This document shows positions 7,102-15,274 of a stretch of 64,000 nucleotides of DNA, one piece after another (within the stretch, counting starts at the first letter, position 1; each line of letters starts with the position of its first letter). The translations under genes and the position numbers were made by a program. The notes under the pieces are model-generated. The model worked only from the letters and a program-made list of their open reading frames with translations. It searched no databases and had not been told where the DNA came from. Source of the stretch: Variovorax sp. Root473 (lineage in GTDB: Bacteria > Pseudomonadota > Gammaproteobacteria > Burkholderiales > Burkholderiaceae_C). The stretch spans positions 1,503,556 to 1,567,555 of the forward strand of contig NZ_LMEV01000017.1 of the NCBI RefSeq assembly GCF_001426505.1, in the 5' to 3' direction.

Positions 7102-8061
7102 ATGTCACGCTCCCACGCCCCGATCGACACCTACCTGCTGCGCGTGCTGGTCGCGCTGGTGGCCGAACGCAGTGTCTCCCGCGTGGCGGTGCGCATGAAC
7201 CAGAGCCAGCCCGCCATCAGCACCGCCCTGCGCCGGCTGCGCGAGGTGTTTGCCGACCCCATCCTCGTGCGCGAGCGCAGCGGCATGGTGCCGACCGAGC
7301 GGGCGCTGCAGCTGCGCGATCGTGCACGCAGCGCGCTGCTCGAAATCGACCGCATGCTCTCGGGCCCAGAGCAGTTCGAGCCGGCCTCCAGCGCGATGAC
7401 CTTCCACCTCGCGCTGCCCGACTACCTGGCCATGAGCTTCCTGGCCGACGTGACCACGCGGTTCCGCGCCGAGGCGCCGCACGCGCGGCTCGTGGTGCAC
7501 CCGCTGAGCGTCACCTACGACTACGAGCGCGCGCTGGCCCAGGGCGAACTCGACATCGTCATCGGCAACTGGCCGCAGCCGCCCGACCGGCTGCACCTGT
7601 CGCTGCTGCTCGAAGACGACCTGATGTGCCTCATGGGCAAGAACAACCCGCTCGCCGCCAAGGGCGCCATGACGATGGAGCGCTACATCGCGGCGCGCCA
7701 CGTGGTGCCCACGCCCTACGCGGCGTCGCAGCGCGGCGTGGTCGAAACGCACTTGGCTACGCTACGCCAGACGCGAGAAGCCTGCATTGCCGTGCCCTAC
7801 TTCACCGTGGCGCCGCACCTGCTGCTGGGCACCGACCTGGTGTTCACCACCGCGCGTCACTTCGCGATGCAGTTCGTCCACACCTTGCCGCTGGTGGCGG
7901 TGCCGGCGCCGCAGGGCTTTCCGCGCATGCGCTTCTACCAGCTGTGGCACGACCGCTCGCAGCACGAGCCGGCGCACCGCTGGCTGCGCGGCATCCTGGC
8001 GGCGGTGGCGTCCGGGCTGGCGCGACCCGATGCCGCACCTGCAGACGCACGGGCCGCCTAG
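7102..8061 (+). CDS. LysR family transcriptional regulator (NodD/LinR-like)
   Basis: 319 residues. The helix-turn-helix (VSRVAVRMNQSQPAISTALRRLRE) and the following VFADPILVRERSGMVPTERAL are characteristic of the NodD-like branch. The C-terminal substrate-binding fold runs through GELDIVIGNWP and LVFTTARHFAMQF. It is divergent from the MFS transporter and probably controls it. Its stop codon overlaps the stop of the convergent lysR gene by four bases around CTAG. No clear ribosome site is visible before the ATG. Confidence 0.88.
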   Translation: MSRSHAPIDTYLLRVLVALVAERSVSRVAVRMNQSQPAISTALRRLREVFADPILVRERSGMVPTERALQLRDRARSALLEIDRMLSGPEQFEPASSAMTFHLALPDYLAMSFLADVTTRFRAEAPHARLVVHPLSVTYDYERALAQGELDIVIGNWPQPPDRLHLSLLLEDDLMCLMGKNNPLAAKGAMTMERYIAARHVVPTPYAASQRGVVETHLATLRQTREACIAVPYFTVAPHLLLGTDLVFTTARHFAMQFVHTLPLVAVPAPQGFPRMRFYQLWHDRSQHEPAHRWLRGILAAVASGLARPDAAPADARAA

Positions 8062-8966
8062 GCGCTTTTCTTGTCGGGCCGCTGCCCGCCCATTTGCGTT
8101 TCCATCAACCGGCGAAGAATCGCCAGCGCCGGCGCCTCCGTGCGCTGGCGCAGGGTGACGAGTCCGAAGCGCGCCGTGCCGTGCATCGGCGGCTCCATCC
8201 GCAGTTCGACCAGGTCAGGGGCCGACTCGTGCACCGCGAGCAGCACCGTGTCGCTCTGGCGCACCACGTCGGCAATGCTGGGCAACTCTTCGCACTGCAG
8301 GGTCACGCAGTTGGCAGGATGTGCCTGCGGGCCGTAGGTCTCGACCAGCCCGCGCGCGACCTCGTCGCTCAGCGGCGTCGAGGCGATCGGGTAGCGCTGC
8401 ACGGCTTCGAAACTCACGCCCTTGCGCAGCCGTGTGAGCGGATGGCCGCGGCGGCACAGGAAGGCGCCACGCAGCTCGTACACGTGGGTCAGCGCCAGGT
8501 CGGGCGCGGGCTTGAGCGCGCGCGCATCGACCACCAGTGCATCGAGGCTGCGCTCGCGCAGCGCCTGCGCCAGCAGGTCGGTGCTGCCGCGCGCGATCTC
8601 CGTGCGCACGGCCGGATGGTGCTTGGCCATGTGCAGCAGGAAGGGCGTCATCAGCAGTGCGCCCGGCCCGGAGCCCAAGCCGATGCGCACCGTGCCGCCC
8701 TCGCCTTCGCGCATCTGCCGGCCGCGGTCGCGCAGCGCCTCGGCCTCCGACACCAGCAGCCGCGCGCGCTCCAGCACCTCGCGCCCGAAGGCCGTGAGCT
8801 CGTTGCGCCGGCCGATGCGGTCAAGCAGCGGCATGCCCAGCTCGTCCTCGAGCGCGCGCACGCTGCGGCTGAGCGCGGGCTGCGTCAGATGCAGGGCCTG
8901 CGCCGACTGGCTGAAAGAGCCCGTGTGGGCCAGTGAAATCAGGTGCCTCAGTTGAACCAGCGTCAT
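8058..8966 (-). CDS. LysR family transcriptional regulator
   Basis: 302 residues: classic LysR start MTLVQLRHLISLAHTGSFSQSA, then ALHLTQPALSRSVRALEDELG, then a substrate-binding domain containing VRIGLGSGPGALLMTPFLL. It is transcribed away from the Bug-protein/M20 operon. A strong dyad (TGCATT-N11-AATGCA) lies between them, so it very likely regulates that operon in response to the transported or hydrolysed compound. Confidence 0.9.
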   Translation of the reverse strand: MTLVQLRHLISLAHTGSFSQSAQALHLTQPALSRSVRALEDELGMPLLDRIGRRNELTAFGREVLERARLLVSEAEALRDRGRQMREGEGGTVRIGLGSGPGALLMTPFLLHMAKHHPAVRTEIARGSTDLLAQALRERSLDALVVDARALKPAPDLALTHVYELRGAFLCRRGHPLTRLRKGVSFEAVQRYPIASTPLSDEVARGLVETYGPQAHPANCVTLQCEELPSIADVVRQSDTVLLAVHESAPDLVELRMEPPMHGTARFGLVTLRQRTEAPALAILRRLMETQMGGQRPDKKSA

Positions 8967-8987
8967 GGCGGGAGCCTTGTTTTCATG

Positions 8988-9026
8988 AATGCATTGAACT
9001 CATGCTAATGCAGACAACAATGCATT
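8988..9026. promoter_or_regulatory. LysR operator in divergent promoter
   Basis: TGCATT (8990-8995), 11 bases, AATGCA (9007-9012): a perfect T-N11-A dyad. A third, complete AATGCATT copy lies at 9019-9026, and the left arm is itself within AATGCATT (8988-8995). Recognition site plus activation half-sites between a lysR gene and its divergent operon is the standard LysR arrangement. Binding is inferred. Confidence 0.65.
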
Positions 9027-9105
9027 GGACGTTCGTTCTTGTCACTCCTAGCATTCCCCTGCATCCGGCCCCACGAGCCGGCAACACCCCAGGAGACATG
9101 ACTTG

Positions 9106-10098
9106 ATGACGACTTCGTTCTTCCGCTCCGCGCTCTGGCTCGCCTGCGGGCTGACGCTGGCTGCAGGCCCCGCTGTTGCCGCCGCCGACAGCTTTCCCGC
9201 CAAGCCCGTGAACCTGATGGTTCCCTATCCGGCCGGCGGCCCTTCGGACGCGACCGCGCGCATCTTCACCGTGCCGCTGGGCAAGGCCCTGGGGCAGCAG
9301 GTGGTCGTGGAGAACCTGGGCGGCGTGAGCGGCGCCATGGCCGCGCAGAAGGTGCTGGCCGCACCGGCCGATGGCTACTACCTCTTCCAGGGCTCGCCCA
9401 ACGAGATCATCCTGTCGCCGCTGGCCAATGCGGCCGTCAAGCTCAAGGCCGAAGACTTCCGCATGGTGCATCCGGTCGCCGAAGCCGTGATGGTCTTCGT
9501 CGCGCGCAAGGACCTGCCGGCCAACAGCGTCGACGAGCTCATTGCGCTGGCACGCAAGTCGACCGACAAGCCGCTGTCATACGGCAGCGTGGGCATCGGC
9601 TCGCTCTACCACCTGATCCTGGAGAAGGTGCAGCTGGACACCGGCGTGAAGCTGATGCACGCGCCCTACAAGGGCAACGCGCCGCTGCTGCAGGACATCG
9701 GCGGTGGCCAGGTCGACTTTGCCGTGCTCGTGTACAGCGCCGCCATGGGGGCGCTGGCCGAGCAGGGCCGGCTGAAGATCCTCGGCCAGCTCGGAGGGCA
9801 GCGCTCCGAACTGCTGAAGAACGTGCCCACCGCCAGCGAAGGCAAGGAGCTGAAGAACGTCAACTACAAGACCTGGAGCGGCTTCTTCGTGCGCAAGAAC
9901 ACGCCCGAAGACGTGGTGCAGAAACTGCACCAGGCCATCGGCGCGACGCTGAAGGAAGCCAGCGTGCGCGAGCAGCTCGCCGCCCAGACGCAGCTGGCCT
10001 CGCCGCAGACGACGCTGGCCGAATCCGCGAAGTTCTACGAGGCCGAAACCGCGCGCTACCGCGACATCGCCAAGTCCATCCGACTGGAACCCCAATGA
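9106..10098 (+). CDS. Tripartite tricarboxylate transporter solute-binding protein (Bug family)
   Basis: 330 residues. A signal peptide (residues 1 to about 26, ending AVAAADSFPAKP) is followed by Bug-family blocks: NLMVPYPAGGPSDATAR, VVVENLGGVSGAMAAQKV, APADGYYLFQGSP and HAPYKGNAPLLQD. Bug proteins are periplasmic receptors for carboxylates and other small molecules. No TctA/TctB membrane subunits are adjacent, as is usual for orphan Bug genes in Burkholderiales. The ATG lies 9 bases after AGGAGA; an earlier ATG is followed at once by a stop. Its end overlaps the next gene (ATGA). Confidence 0.92.
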   Translation: MTTSFFRSALWLACGLTLAAGPAVAAADSFPAKPVNLMVPYPAGGPSDATARIFTVPLGKALGQQVVVENLGGVSGAMAAQKVLAAPADGYYLFQGSPNEIILSPLANAAVKLKAEDFRMVHPVAEAVMVFVARKDLPANSVDELIALARKSTDKPLSYGSVGIGSLYHLILEKVQLDTGVKLMHAPYKGNAPLLQDIGGGQVDFAVLVYSAAMGALAEQGRLKILGQLGGQRSELLKNVPTASEGKELKNVNYKTWSGFFVRKNTPEDVVQKLHQAIGATLKEASVREQLAAQTQLASPQTTLAESAKFYEAETARYRDIAKSIRLEPQ

Positions 10099-11285
10099 GC
10101 ACCACCATCGCCCTCCTGAACGACCTGCACGCCAGCGCAGACACCTTCATCGGCATCCGCCGCGACATCCACCAGCACCCCGAGCTCGGCTTCGACGAGC
10201 ACCGCACCTCCGCGCTGGTGGCCGAGAAGCTCGAAGCCTGGGGCTACACCGTCGAGCGCCACGTCGGCGGCACCGGCGTGGTGGGCCGGCTGGTGCGCGG
10301 CAACGGCACGCGCCGCCTCGGCCTGCGCGCCGACATGGACGCCCTGCCCATCGACGAAGCCACCGGCCTGGCCTATGCCAGCGCGCACACGGGCGTCATG
10401 CACGCCTGCGGCCACGACGGCCACACGGCGATGCTGCTGGCGGCGGCCCAGCACCTGGCCGAACGCGGGCGCTTCGACGGTACGTTGAACCTGATCTTCC
10501 AGCCCGCCGAAGAAGGCGGCGGCGGCGCGGTGCGCATGATCGACGACGGCCTGTTCGAGCGCTACCCCTGCGATGCGATCTTCGCGATGCACAACATGCC
10601 CGGCCTGGCGCAGGGTCGGCTGGCGATGCGCGAAGGCCCGGCCATGGCCTCGTCCGACTACGCCACCATCACGCTCACCGGCGTGGGCGGCCACGGCGCC
10701 ATGCCGCACCGCGCGGCCGACCCGATCGTGGCCGCGGCCAGCATCGTGATGGCGCTGCAGAGCGTGGTGTCGCGCAACATCGACCCGCTGCAGATGGCCG
10801 TGGTGACGGTGGGCGCCATCCATGCGGGCAAGGCCAATAACGTGATCCCGCAAGGCGCCGTGCTCGAACTCAGCGTGCGCGCCCTCGACCGCGAGGTGCG
10901 CAAGAAGATCGAGACCCGCGTCAAGGCGCTGGTGGCCGCGCAAGCCGAAAGCTTCGGCGTGCAGGCGCAGATCGACTGGCGGCCCGGCTACGCGGTGCTG
11001 GTCAACACGCCCGAGGAAACCGCCTTTGCGCGCACCGTCGCCGAAGAACTCGTGGGCGCGGCGCAGGTCACCTGGCAGACGCCACCGCTGCCCGGCAGCG
11101 AAGACTTCGCCTTCATGCTGGAGCGCGTGCCCGGCTGCTACCTGCTCATCGGCAATGGCGACGGCGATGGGCACGGCGCCTGCATGGTCCACAACCCGGG
11201 CTACGACTTCAACGACAGCAACGTTGCCGTGGGCGGCGCCTACTGGGTGCTGCTGACCGAGCGCTTCCTGCGCGCGGCGAACTGA
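10095..11285 (+). CDS. M20 family amidohydrolase (hippurate hydrolase / N-acyl amino acid type)
   Basis: 396 residues. Metal-binding motifs of the M20D group are present: ADMDALP, MHACGHDGHTAML (about residue 100), QPAEEGGGGA with the catalytic Glu, FAMHNMPG, and a late VHNPGYDFND. The Cys in HACGHDGH is typical of this subgroup. These cytosolic enzymes cleave N-acyl or N-aroyl amino acids such as hippurate. Overlap with the Bug gene implies that the captured substrate, or a product of it, is hydrolysed here. The exact acyl group is not evident. Confidence 0.9.
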   Translation: MSTTIALLNDLHASADTFIGIRRDIHQHPELGFDEHRTSALVAEKLEAWGYTVERHVGGTGVVGRLVRGNGTRRLGLRADMDALPIDEATGLAYASAHTGVMHACGHDGHTAMLLAAAQHLAERGRFDGTLNLIFQPAEEGGGGAVRMIDDGLFERYPCDAIFAMHNMPGLAQGRLAMREGPAMASSDYATITLTGVGGHGAMPHRAADPIVAAASIVMALQSVVSRNIDPLQMAVVTVGAIHAGKANNVIPQGAVLELSVRALDREVRKKIETRVKALVAAQAESFGVQAQIDWRPGYAVLVNTPEETAFARTVAEELVGAAQVTWQTPPLPGSEDFAFMLERVPGCYLLIGNGDGDGHGACMVHNPGYDFNDSNVAVGGAYWVLLTERFLRAAN

Positions 11286-11289
11286 GCGT

Positions 11290-12171
11290 TCAAGCTGACT
11301 GCCGCGCGAGCCATTCGCGCGGCGACACGCCCACCTTCTGCGCGAACAGGCGCGACAGCGCTGAGGCGTTCGCGTAGCCGAGCCTGTCGGCAATCGTCTT
11401 GACCGAAGCGCCCGTGCGCAGCTCGGCCTGCGCGATCGTGAGGCGCCACTGCGCGAGATAGTCCGCGGGCGTCGCGCCCACCACCGACTTGAAGCGCGCC
11501 GCGAACGCACTGCGCGACATGCCGGCTTCCGTCGCCATCTGCTCGAGCGGCCAGGGTTCGCCCGGTCGCTCGTGCAGCGCGACCAGCACCCGCGCCAGCT
11601 GCGGATCACCGAGGCCCGTCAACAGACCAGCGGGCACGCCGCTCTCCTGCGGATGGTCGAGCAGCCAGCGCAGCAGCTGGATCAGCACCACCTCGAACAG
11701 CCGGTCGGCCAGCAGCCGGTGACCGCACAGCACGCGTCCGGTTTCCGCGAACAGCAGCGCCAGCGACGCTTCGAGGCCGTCGACCGCGTCCAGCGGCAGC
11801 TGCACCAGCGGCGGCAAGGCGCGCACCAGCGGGTGCGCCTCGCCACCGTCGAAGTCAACCGTGGCGCAGACGAAATCCGATCCTTCGGCGGGCGCATTGT
11901 GAAAATCGTGCGCCAGCGGACGCGGGTAGAACAGCAGGCTGGGCTCTTTCACGACCAGCTTGCGCGGCACGCCGGCCGCACGCACCGATGGGGCCGAATG
12001 CGTGACCACCATCTCGCCGCGCCGCATCACATGCAGGAAGCTGCGGCCCTCCTTCGCCGCGAAATGCGTCACGCCGCACAGCGGCCCCGTGTGGAACAGG
12101 TGGGCCCGGACACGGAAGCGCTCGAGCAGCGACGAGAGCCTGTCGATGGGCGGGAGGGTCTGGGCCTGCAT
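11290..12171 (-). CDS. AraC family regulator with N-terminal cupin
   Basis: 293 residues. The N-terminal part (about 1-150) is a cupin sensor of the type with CGVTHFAAKEGRSFLHVMRRGEM. The C-terminal double helix-turn-helix (about 195-290) contains MATEAGMSRSAFAARFKSVVG and IADRLGYANASALSRLFAQKVG. It is divergent from the AhpD-like/redoxin pair with under 100 bases between starts, so that pair is its likely target. Such regulators often sit beside oxidoreductase and stress genes. Confidence 0.88.
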   Translation of the reverse strand: MQAQTLPPIDRLSSLLERFRVRAHLFHTGPLCGVTHFAAKEGRSFLHVMRRGEMVVTHSAPSVRAAGVPRKLVVKEPSLLFYPRPLAHDFHNAPAEGSDFVCATVDFDGGEAHPLVRALPPLVQLPLDAVDGLEASLALLFAETGRVLCGHRLLADRLFEVVLIQLLRWLLDHPQESGVPAGLLTGLGDPQLARVLVALHERPGEPWPLEQMATEAGMSRSAFAARFKSVVGATPADYLAQWRLTIAQAELRTGASVKTIADRLGYANASALSRLFAQKVGVSPREWLARQSA

Positions 12172-12266
12172 TGGACGAAAAGGTATGTTGAATGGATGAA
12201 AGCGTTCAAATCATACGGATTGCTGGAAGACACTGCTTGCATCGTCATCACCGAAAGGAAGTCTTC

Positions 12267-12815
12267 ATGCCCCGCGTCAACCTCGTCACCGACACCGCCG
12301 CCACCGGCGACGCTCAAGTCCTGCTCTCTCAAATCCACGGTGCCTTCGGCGCCACGCCCAACATGTTCCGCGCCGTCGCCAACTCGCCCGCGGCGCTGCG
12401 CAGCCTGTGGGGATCGTTCGGCGCGCTCGGCGGCGGCGTTATTCCGGCGCAGCTCGGCGAGCAGATCGCCGTGGCGGTGGCCGATCGCAACGCCTGCCAC
12501 TACTGCCTTGCCGCGCACACCGCGCTGGGGCGCAAGGCCGGTGTGTCCGCCGCCGACATGACGGCCGCGCAGGCCGGCGAATCGGCCGACCCGCGCACCG
12601 CGGCGGCGCTGCGCTTTGCACTGAAGCTGGTCGATGCGCGCGGCCAGGTCAACGACGCCGACGTGCAGGCGCTGCGCGCGGTGGGCTTCGACGACCCGCA
12701 CATCGTCGAAATCCTCGCGCACGTCGCACTGAACCTGTTCACCAATTACGTGAACGTGGCGTTCCAGGTGCCGGTCGATTTCCCGCAGGTCAAGCTGCGC
12801 ACCGAGGCAGCCTGA
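12267..12815 (+). CDS. Carboxymuconolactone decarboxylase/AhpD-like peroxidase-related protein
   Basis: 182 residues, all-helical. The diagnostic CxxC active site occurs in DRNACHYCLAAHTALGRKAG (about residues 75-78), with the downstream His expected for AhpD-type proton relay. GATPNMFRAVANSPA is a typical N-terminal block. These proteins reduce peroxides or act as adaptors for peroxidases. The next gene, one base away, encodes a thioredoxin-fold protein that could be its reductant. AAAGGAAG precedes the ATG. Confidence 0.88.
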   Translation: MPRVNLVTDTAATGDAQVLLSQIHGAFGATPNMFRAVANSPAALRSLWGSFGALGGGVIPAQLGEQIAVAVADRNACHYCLAAHTALGRKAGVSAADMTAAQAGESADPRTAAALRFALKLVDARGQVNDADVQALRAVGFDDPHIVEILAHVALNLFTNYVNVAFQVPVDFPQVKLRTEAA

Positions 12816-12816
12816 C

Positions 12817-13344
12817 ATGGCCTGGCCACATCCCGAAGCGCCCGAGCTGCAGGTTTCGCAATGGCTCAACACCGACGCGCCCGTCACGCTCGCGTCGCTG
12901 CGGGGCCGGGTCGTGGTGCTGCACGCGTTCCAGATGTTGTGCCCGGCCTGCGTGTCGCACGGCCTGCCCCAGGCGAAGAAGACGCGGCAGCTGTTCGCGG
13001 CGACAGACGTCGCGGTGATCGGCCTGCATTCGGTGTTCGAGCACCACGACGTCATGACGCCCGCCGCGCTCGACGCCTTCGTGCGCGAGTACCGACTGGG
13101 CTTTCCCATCGGCATCGACCAGCCCTCGCCCACCGGCATCATCCCCGCCACGATGCGCGACTACCAGTGGCAGGGCACGCCAAGCACGGTGCTGATCGAC
13201 CGGCAGGGCCGCCTGCGCATGAGTCACTTCGGGCTGCTCGACGACATGGCGCTGGGCGCCGCCATCGGGCAGCTTGCGGCTGAAGACGTGCCCGCGCACC
13301 TCGTCGCGCAGCCTGCGGACGATGCACCGCAGGATGGCGCGTGA
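12817..13344 (+). CDS. Thioredoxin-like/redoxin family protein
   Basis: 175 residues with a TlpA/AhpC-type fold: VTLASLRGRVVVLHAFQ, then MLCPACVSHGLPQ with a CPAC redox pair (about residues 43-46), and a cis-Pro region GTPSTVLIDRQGRLR. There is no signal peptide, so it acts in the cytosol. It starts immediately after the AhpD-like gene and the two probably form a redox pair under the divergent AraC regulator. Confidence 0.87.
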   Translation: MAWPHPEAPELQVSQWLNTDAPVTLASLRGRVVVLHAFQMLCPACVSHGLPQAKKTRQLFAATDVAVIGLHSVFEHHDVMTPAALDAFVREYRLGFPIGIDQPSPTGIIPATMRDYQWQGTPSTVLIDRQGRLRMSHFGLLDDMALGAAIGQLAAEDVPAHLVAQPADDAPQDGA

Positions 13345-13553
13345 GACGACAACGCCTGCTGCACAGGGACAGACCGACCCGCATGACACCGGCAGCCCTG
13401 TCCATCGACGCGCTGCCGTTTTCGCGTGAAGCGAGGGAAGCCGGCTTCCACACTGACCGGGCGGTGGTGCGCCACGTTCCGCAAGCGACGGGATGCGGGG
13501 CGCCTCGAAGTCTGGGGCCGCGCCTGCGCGCCCGCGTCCGACACTGAACGCGC

Positions 13554-14915
13554 TCAGTCGTCCAGCGTTTCCACGCGCAGTGCGATCACCGGCCCGTCCA
13601 CGACCGGGCTTGCCTGCAGCGCGTGCAGCGCGAGGTCGACCGCGCCCTGCAACGCAGATTCGGTGATCACCAGCACCTGCGGCGCCGCATCGGCCGGCCC
13701 ATTCGCGAGCACCAGTTGCCGCACCGGCAGGCGTTGCGCGGCCAGCAGTTCCGCCACGGCCGCGATGTCAGCCGCTGCCTGCACCGGCACGCGCAGGTAA
13801 TGCGCGCTGCGCACGGCCGCGCGCGCCAGCACCGTCAGTTCGCGCACCGCATGCGCGTGGAAGCCGGTGTGCGGCACACGCTGGCCGGCGTGGGTGCCGT
13901 GCAGGCGCGCGACATCCACCAGGTCTGCAATCACGGCCGACGCGGTCTGCTCCGAGCCGGCGCCCGCGCCGTAGTACATCGTGACGCCCGCCGCATCGGC
14001 CTTGACCATGATGCCGTTCATCGAGCCGTTCACTTGCGCCAACAGGTGCGTCGCAGGCACCAGCGCAGGCTGGACACGCAGCTCGACGCCTTCTTCTCGG
14101 CGACGCGCCACGCCCAGCAGCTTGACGCGAAAGCCCAGTTGCTCAGCGCAGGCCACGTCAAGGCGCTGCAGCGCGGTGATGCCCTCGACCTGCGCGTCGG
14201 CAAAGCGCACCGGCATGCCGAAGGCGTTGGCGGCCAGCAGCGCGGTCTTGTGGGCGGCGTCGACGCCCTCGATGTCGAAGGCCGGGTCGGCCTCGGCATA
14301 GCCCAGCGCCTGGGCCTGCGCGAGCGCGCCGGCGAAGTCCAGGCCCTCGTCGCGCATCTTGCTCAGGATGAAGTTGGTGGTGCCGTTGACGATGCCCGCC
14401 ACCCATTCGATGCGGTTGGCTGTCAGGCCCTCGCGCAGCGCTTTCACGATCGGGATGCTGACCGCCACCGCACCTTCGTACATCACGGCCACGCCGTGCG
14501 CGCTGGCGGCGGCAAAGATCTCGGGGCCATGCACGGCCAGCAGCGCCTTGTTGGCCGTGACCACATGCTTGCCGTGCGCAATGGCCGCCAGCACCCAGTC
14601 GCGTGCCGGGCCGGTGCCGCCGGCCACCTCGACGACCACATCCACATCGGGATCGGTCGCCACCTGCATCGGGTCGGCCGTGAGCGCCACGCCCTCGCCC
14701 ACGATGCCCTGGGCACGCGCGAGATTGCGTGCCGCCACCACCGTCACCTCGATGCCGCGCCCGGCGCGGGCGGCAATGAGGTCCTGGTTGCGCGCCAGCA
14801 CGCGGAAGGTGCCCGAGCCCACGGTGCCAATGCCGATCATGCCGACGCGCAGCGGGCGAATGGCCGCAGGGTGGCTGGGCTGGGGCAGGAAGGACGAGAC
14901 GGGATCGCGGTACAT
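13554..14915 (-). CDS. hom: Homoserine dehydrogenase
   Basis: 453 residues. NAD(P)-binding GIGTVGSGT near residue 30, TANKALLAVHG, EGAVAVSIPIVKALREG, the signature GIVNGTTNFILSKM, ALGYAEADPAFDIEGVDAAHK, and a C-terminal ACT-like domain for feedback control. It reduces aspartate semialdehyde to homoserine for Thr, Met and Ile. GGAGAAGCCC precedes the ATG. The frame is open further upstream but runs through a terminator hairpin, so the inner ATG is correct. No thrC or thrB is adjacent. An attenuator-like leader precedes it. Confidence 0.93.
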   Translation of the reverse strand: MYRDPVSSFLPQPSHPAAIRPLRVGMIGIGTVGSGTFRVLARNQDLIAARAGRGIEVTVVAARNLARAQGIVGEGVALTADPMQVATDPDVDVVVEVAGGTGPARDWVLAAIAHGKHVVTANKALLAVHGPEIFAAASAHGVAVMYEGAVAVSIPIVKALREGLTANRIEWVAGIVNGTTNFILSKMRDEGLDFAGALAQAQALGYAEADPAFDIEGVDAAHKTALLAANAFGMPVRFADAQVEGITALQRLDVACAEQLGFRVKLLGVARRREEGVELRVQPALVPATHLLAQVNGSMNGIMVKADAAGVTMYYGAGAGSEQTASAVIADLVDVARLHGTHAGQRVPHTGFHAHAVRELTVLARAAVRSAHYLRVPVQAAADIAAVAELLAAQRLPVRQLVLANGPADAAPQVLVITESALQGAVDLALHALQASPVVDGPVIALRVETLDD

Positions 14916-14945
14916 GGGCTTCTCCAAACAACGAACGGACAGGAC

Positions 14946-14976
14946 AAAAACAAAAAACCCAGCTGCCAGCTGGGTT
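14946..14976 (-). terminator. Attenuator terminator upstream of hom
   Basis: On the minus strand, AACCCAGCT-GGC-AGCTGGGTT forms a perfect 9-bp stem followed by TTTTTT and, one base on, TTTTT. It ends 30 bases before the hom ATG, with no gene ending just upstream, so it is placed to stop transcription before hom. The upstream segment 15000-15011 can pair with 14962-14973 at 10 of 12 positions. That would break the terminator, as an antiterminator does. Confidence 0.7.
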
Positions 14977-15033
14977 TCGTTCATTCGGGAGAAGAGACAC
15001 CAGGTGGCTGCCGGAGCGGCCACCCTGCGCGAG

Positions 15034-15066
15034 CTAGGGGGCCGCGGCGGTCATGGTGGTAATCAT
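15034..15066 (-). CDS. Putative hom leader peptide (MITTMTAAAP)
   Basis: A ten-codon frame, possibly starting four codons earlier at GTG, ends about 57 bases before the terminator stem. Its codons Met-Ile-Thr-Thr-Met-Thr correspond to the three amino acids made from homoserine. This is the logic of thrL-type attenuation: ribosome stalling at these codons when Thr/Ile/Met-tRNA is scarce would favour the antiterminator. No strong ribosome site is visible and the peptide is short, so it is a supported inference, not a certainty. Confidence 0.45.
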   Translation of the reverse strand: MITTMTAAAP

Positions 15067-15274
15067 TCGTGCATTCACTGCGTCGCTCGTTCGCACGCAA
15101 GCGGCGAACGGCATCGTGCGGCCGAAAACGGCGGCGCTGGATGCTGCAACAGGGGAAAGTGAAAGGCACGACATGAGGCGGCGAGTGTACACGTGGTGCT
15201 TTTGGCGGACCCGGATGCGGGCGAAACGCATCGATTTCATTTGCGCCGCTATTTGCGGGACAGCACACTAAGGC

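Noticed and set aside
13341..13547. A 68-codon plus-strand frame between the redoxin gene and hom
   Set aside because: Arg/Pro-rich composition, no family resemblance, no ribosome site, and overlapping the end of the redoxin gene. It looks like an open frame produced by high GC.
14916..15023. N-terminal extension of homoserine dehydrogenase through an upstream ATG
   Set aside because: The extension would translate a perfect terminator hairpin and its T-run, and a good ribosome site sits before the inner ATG.
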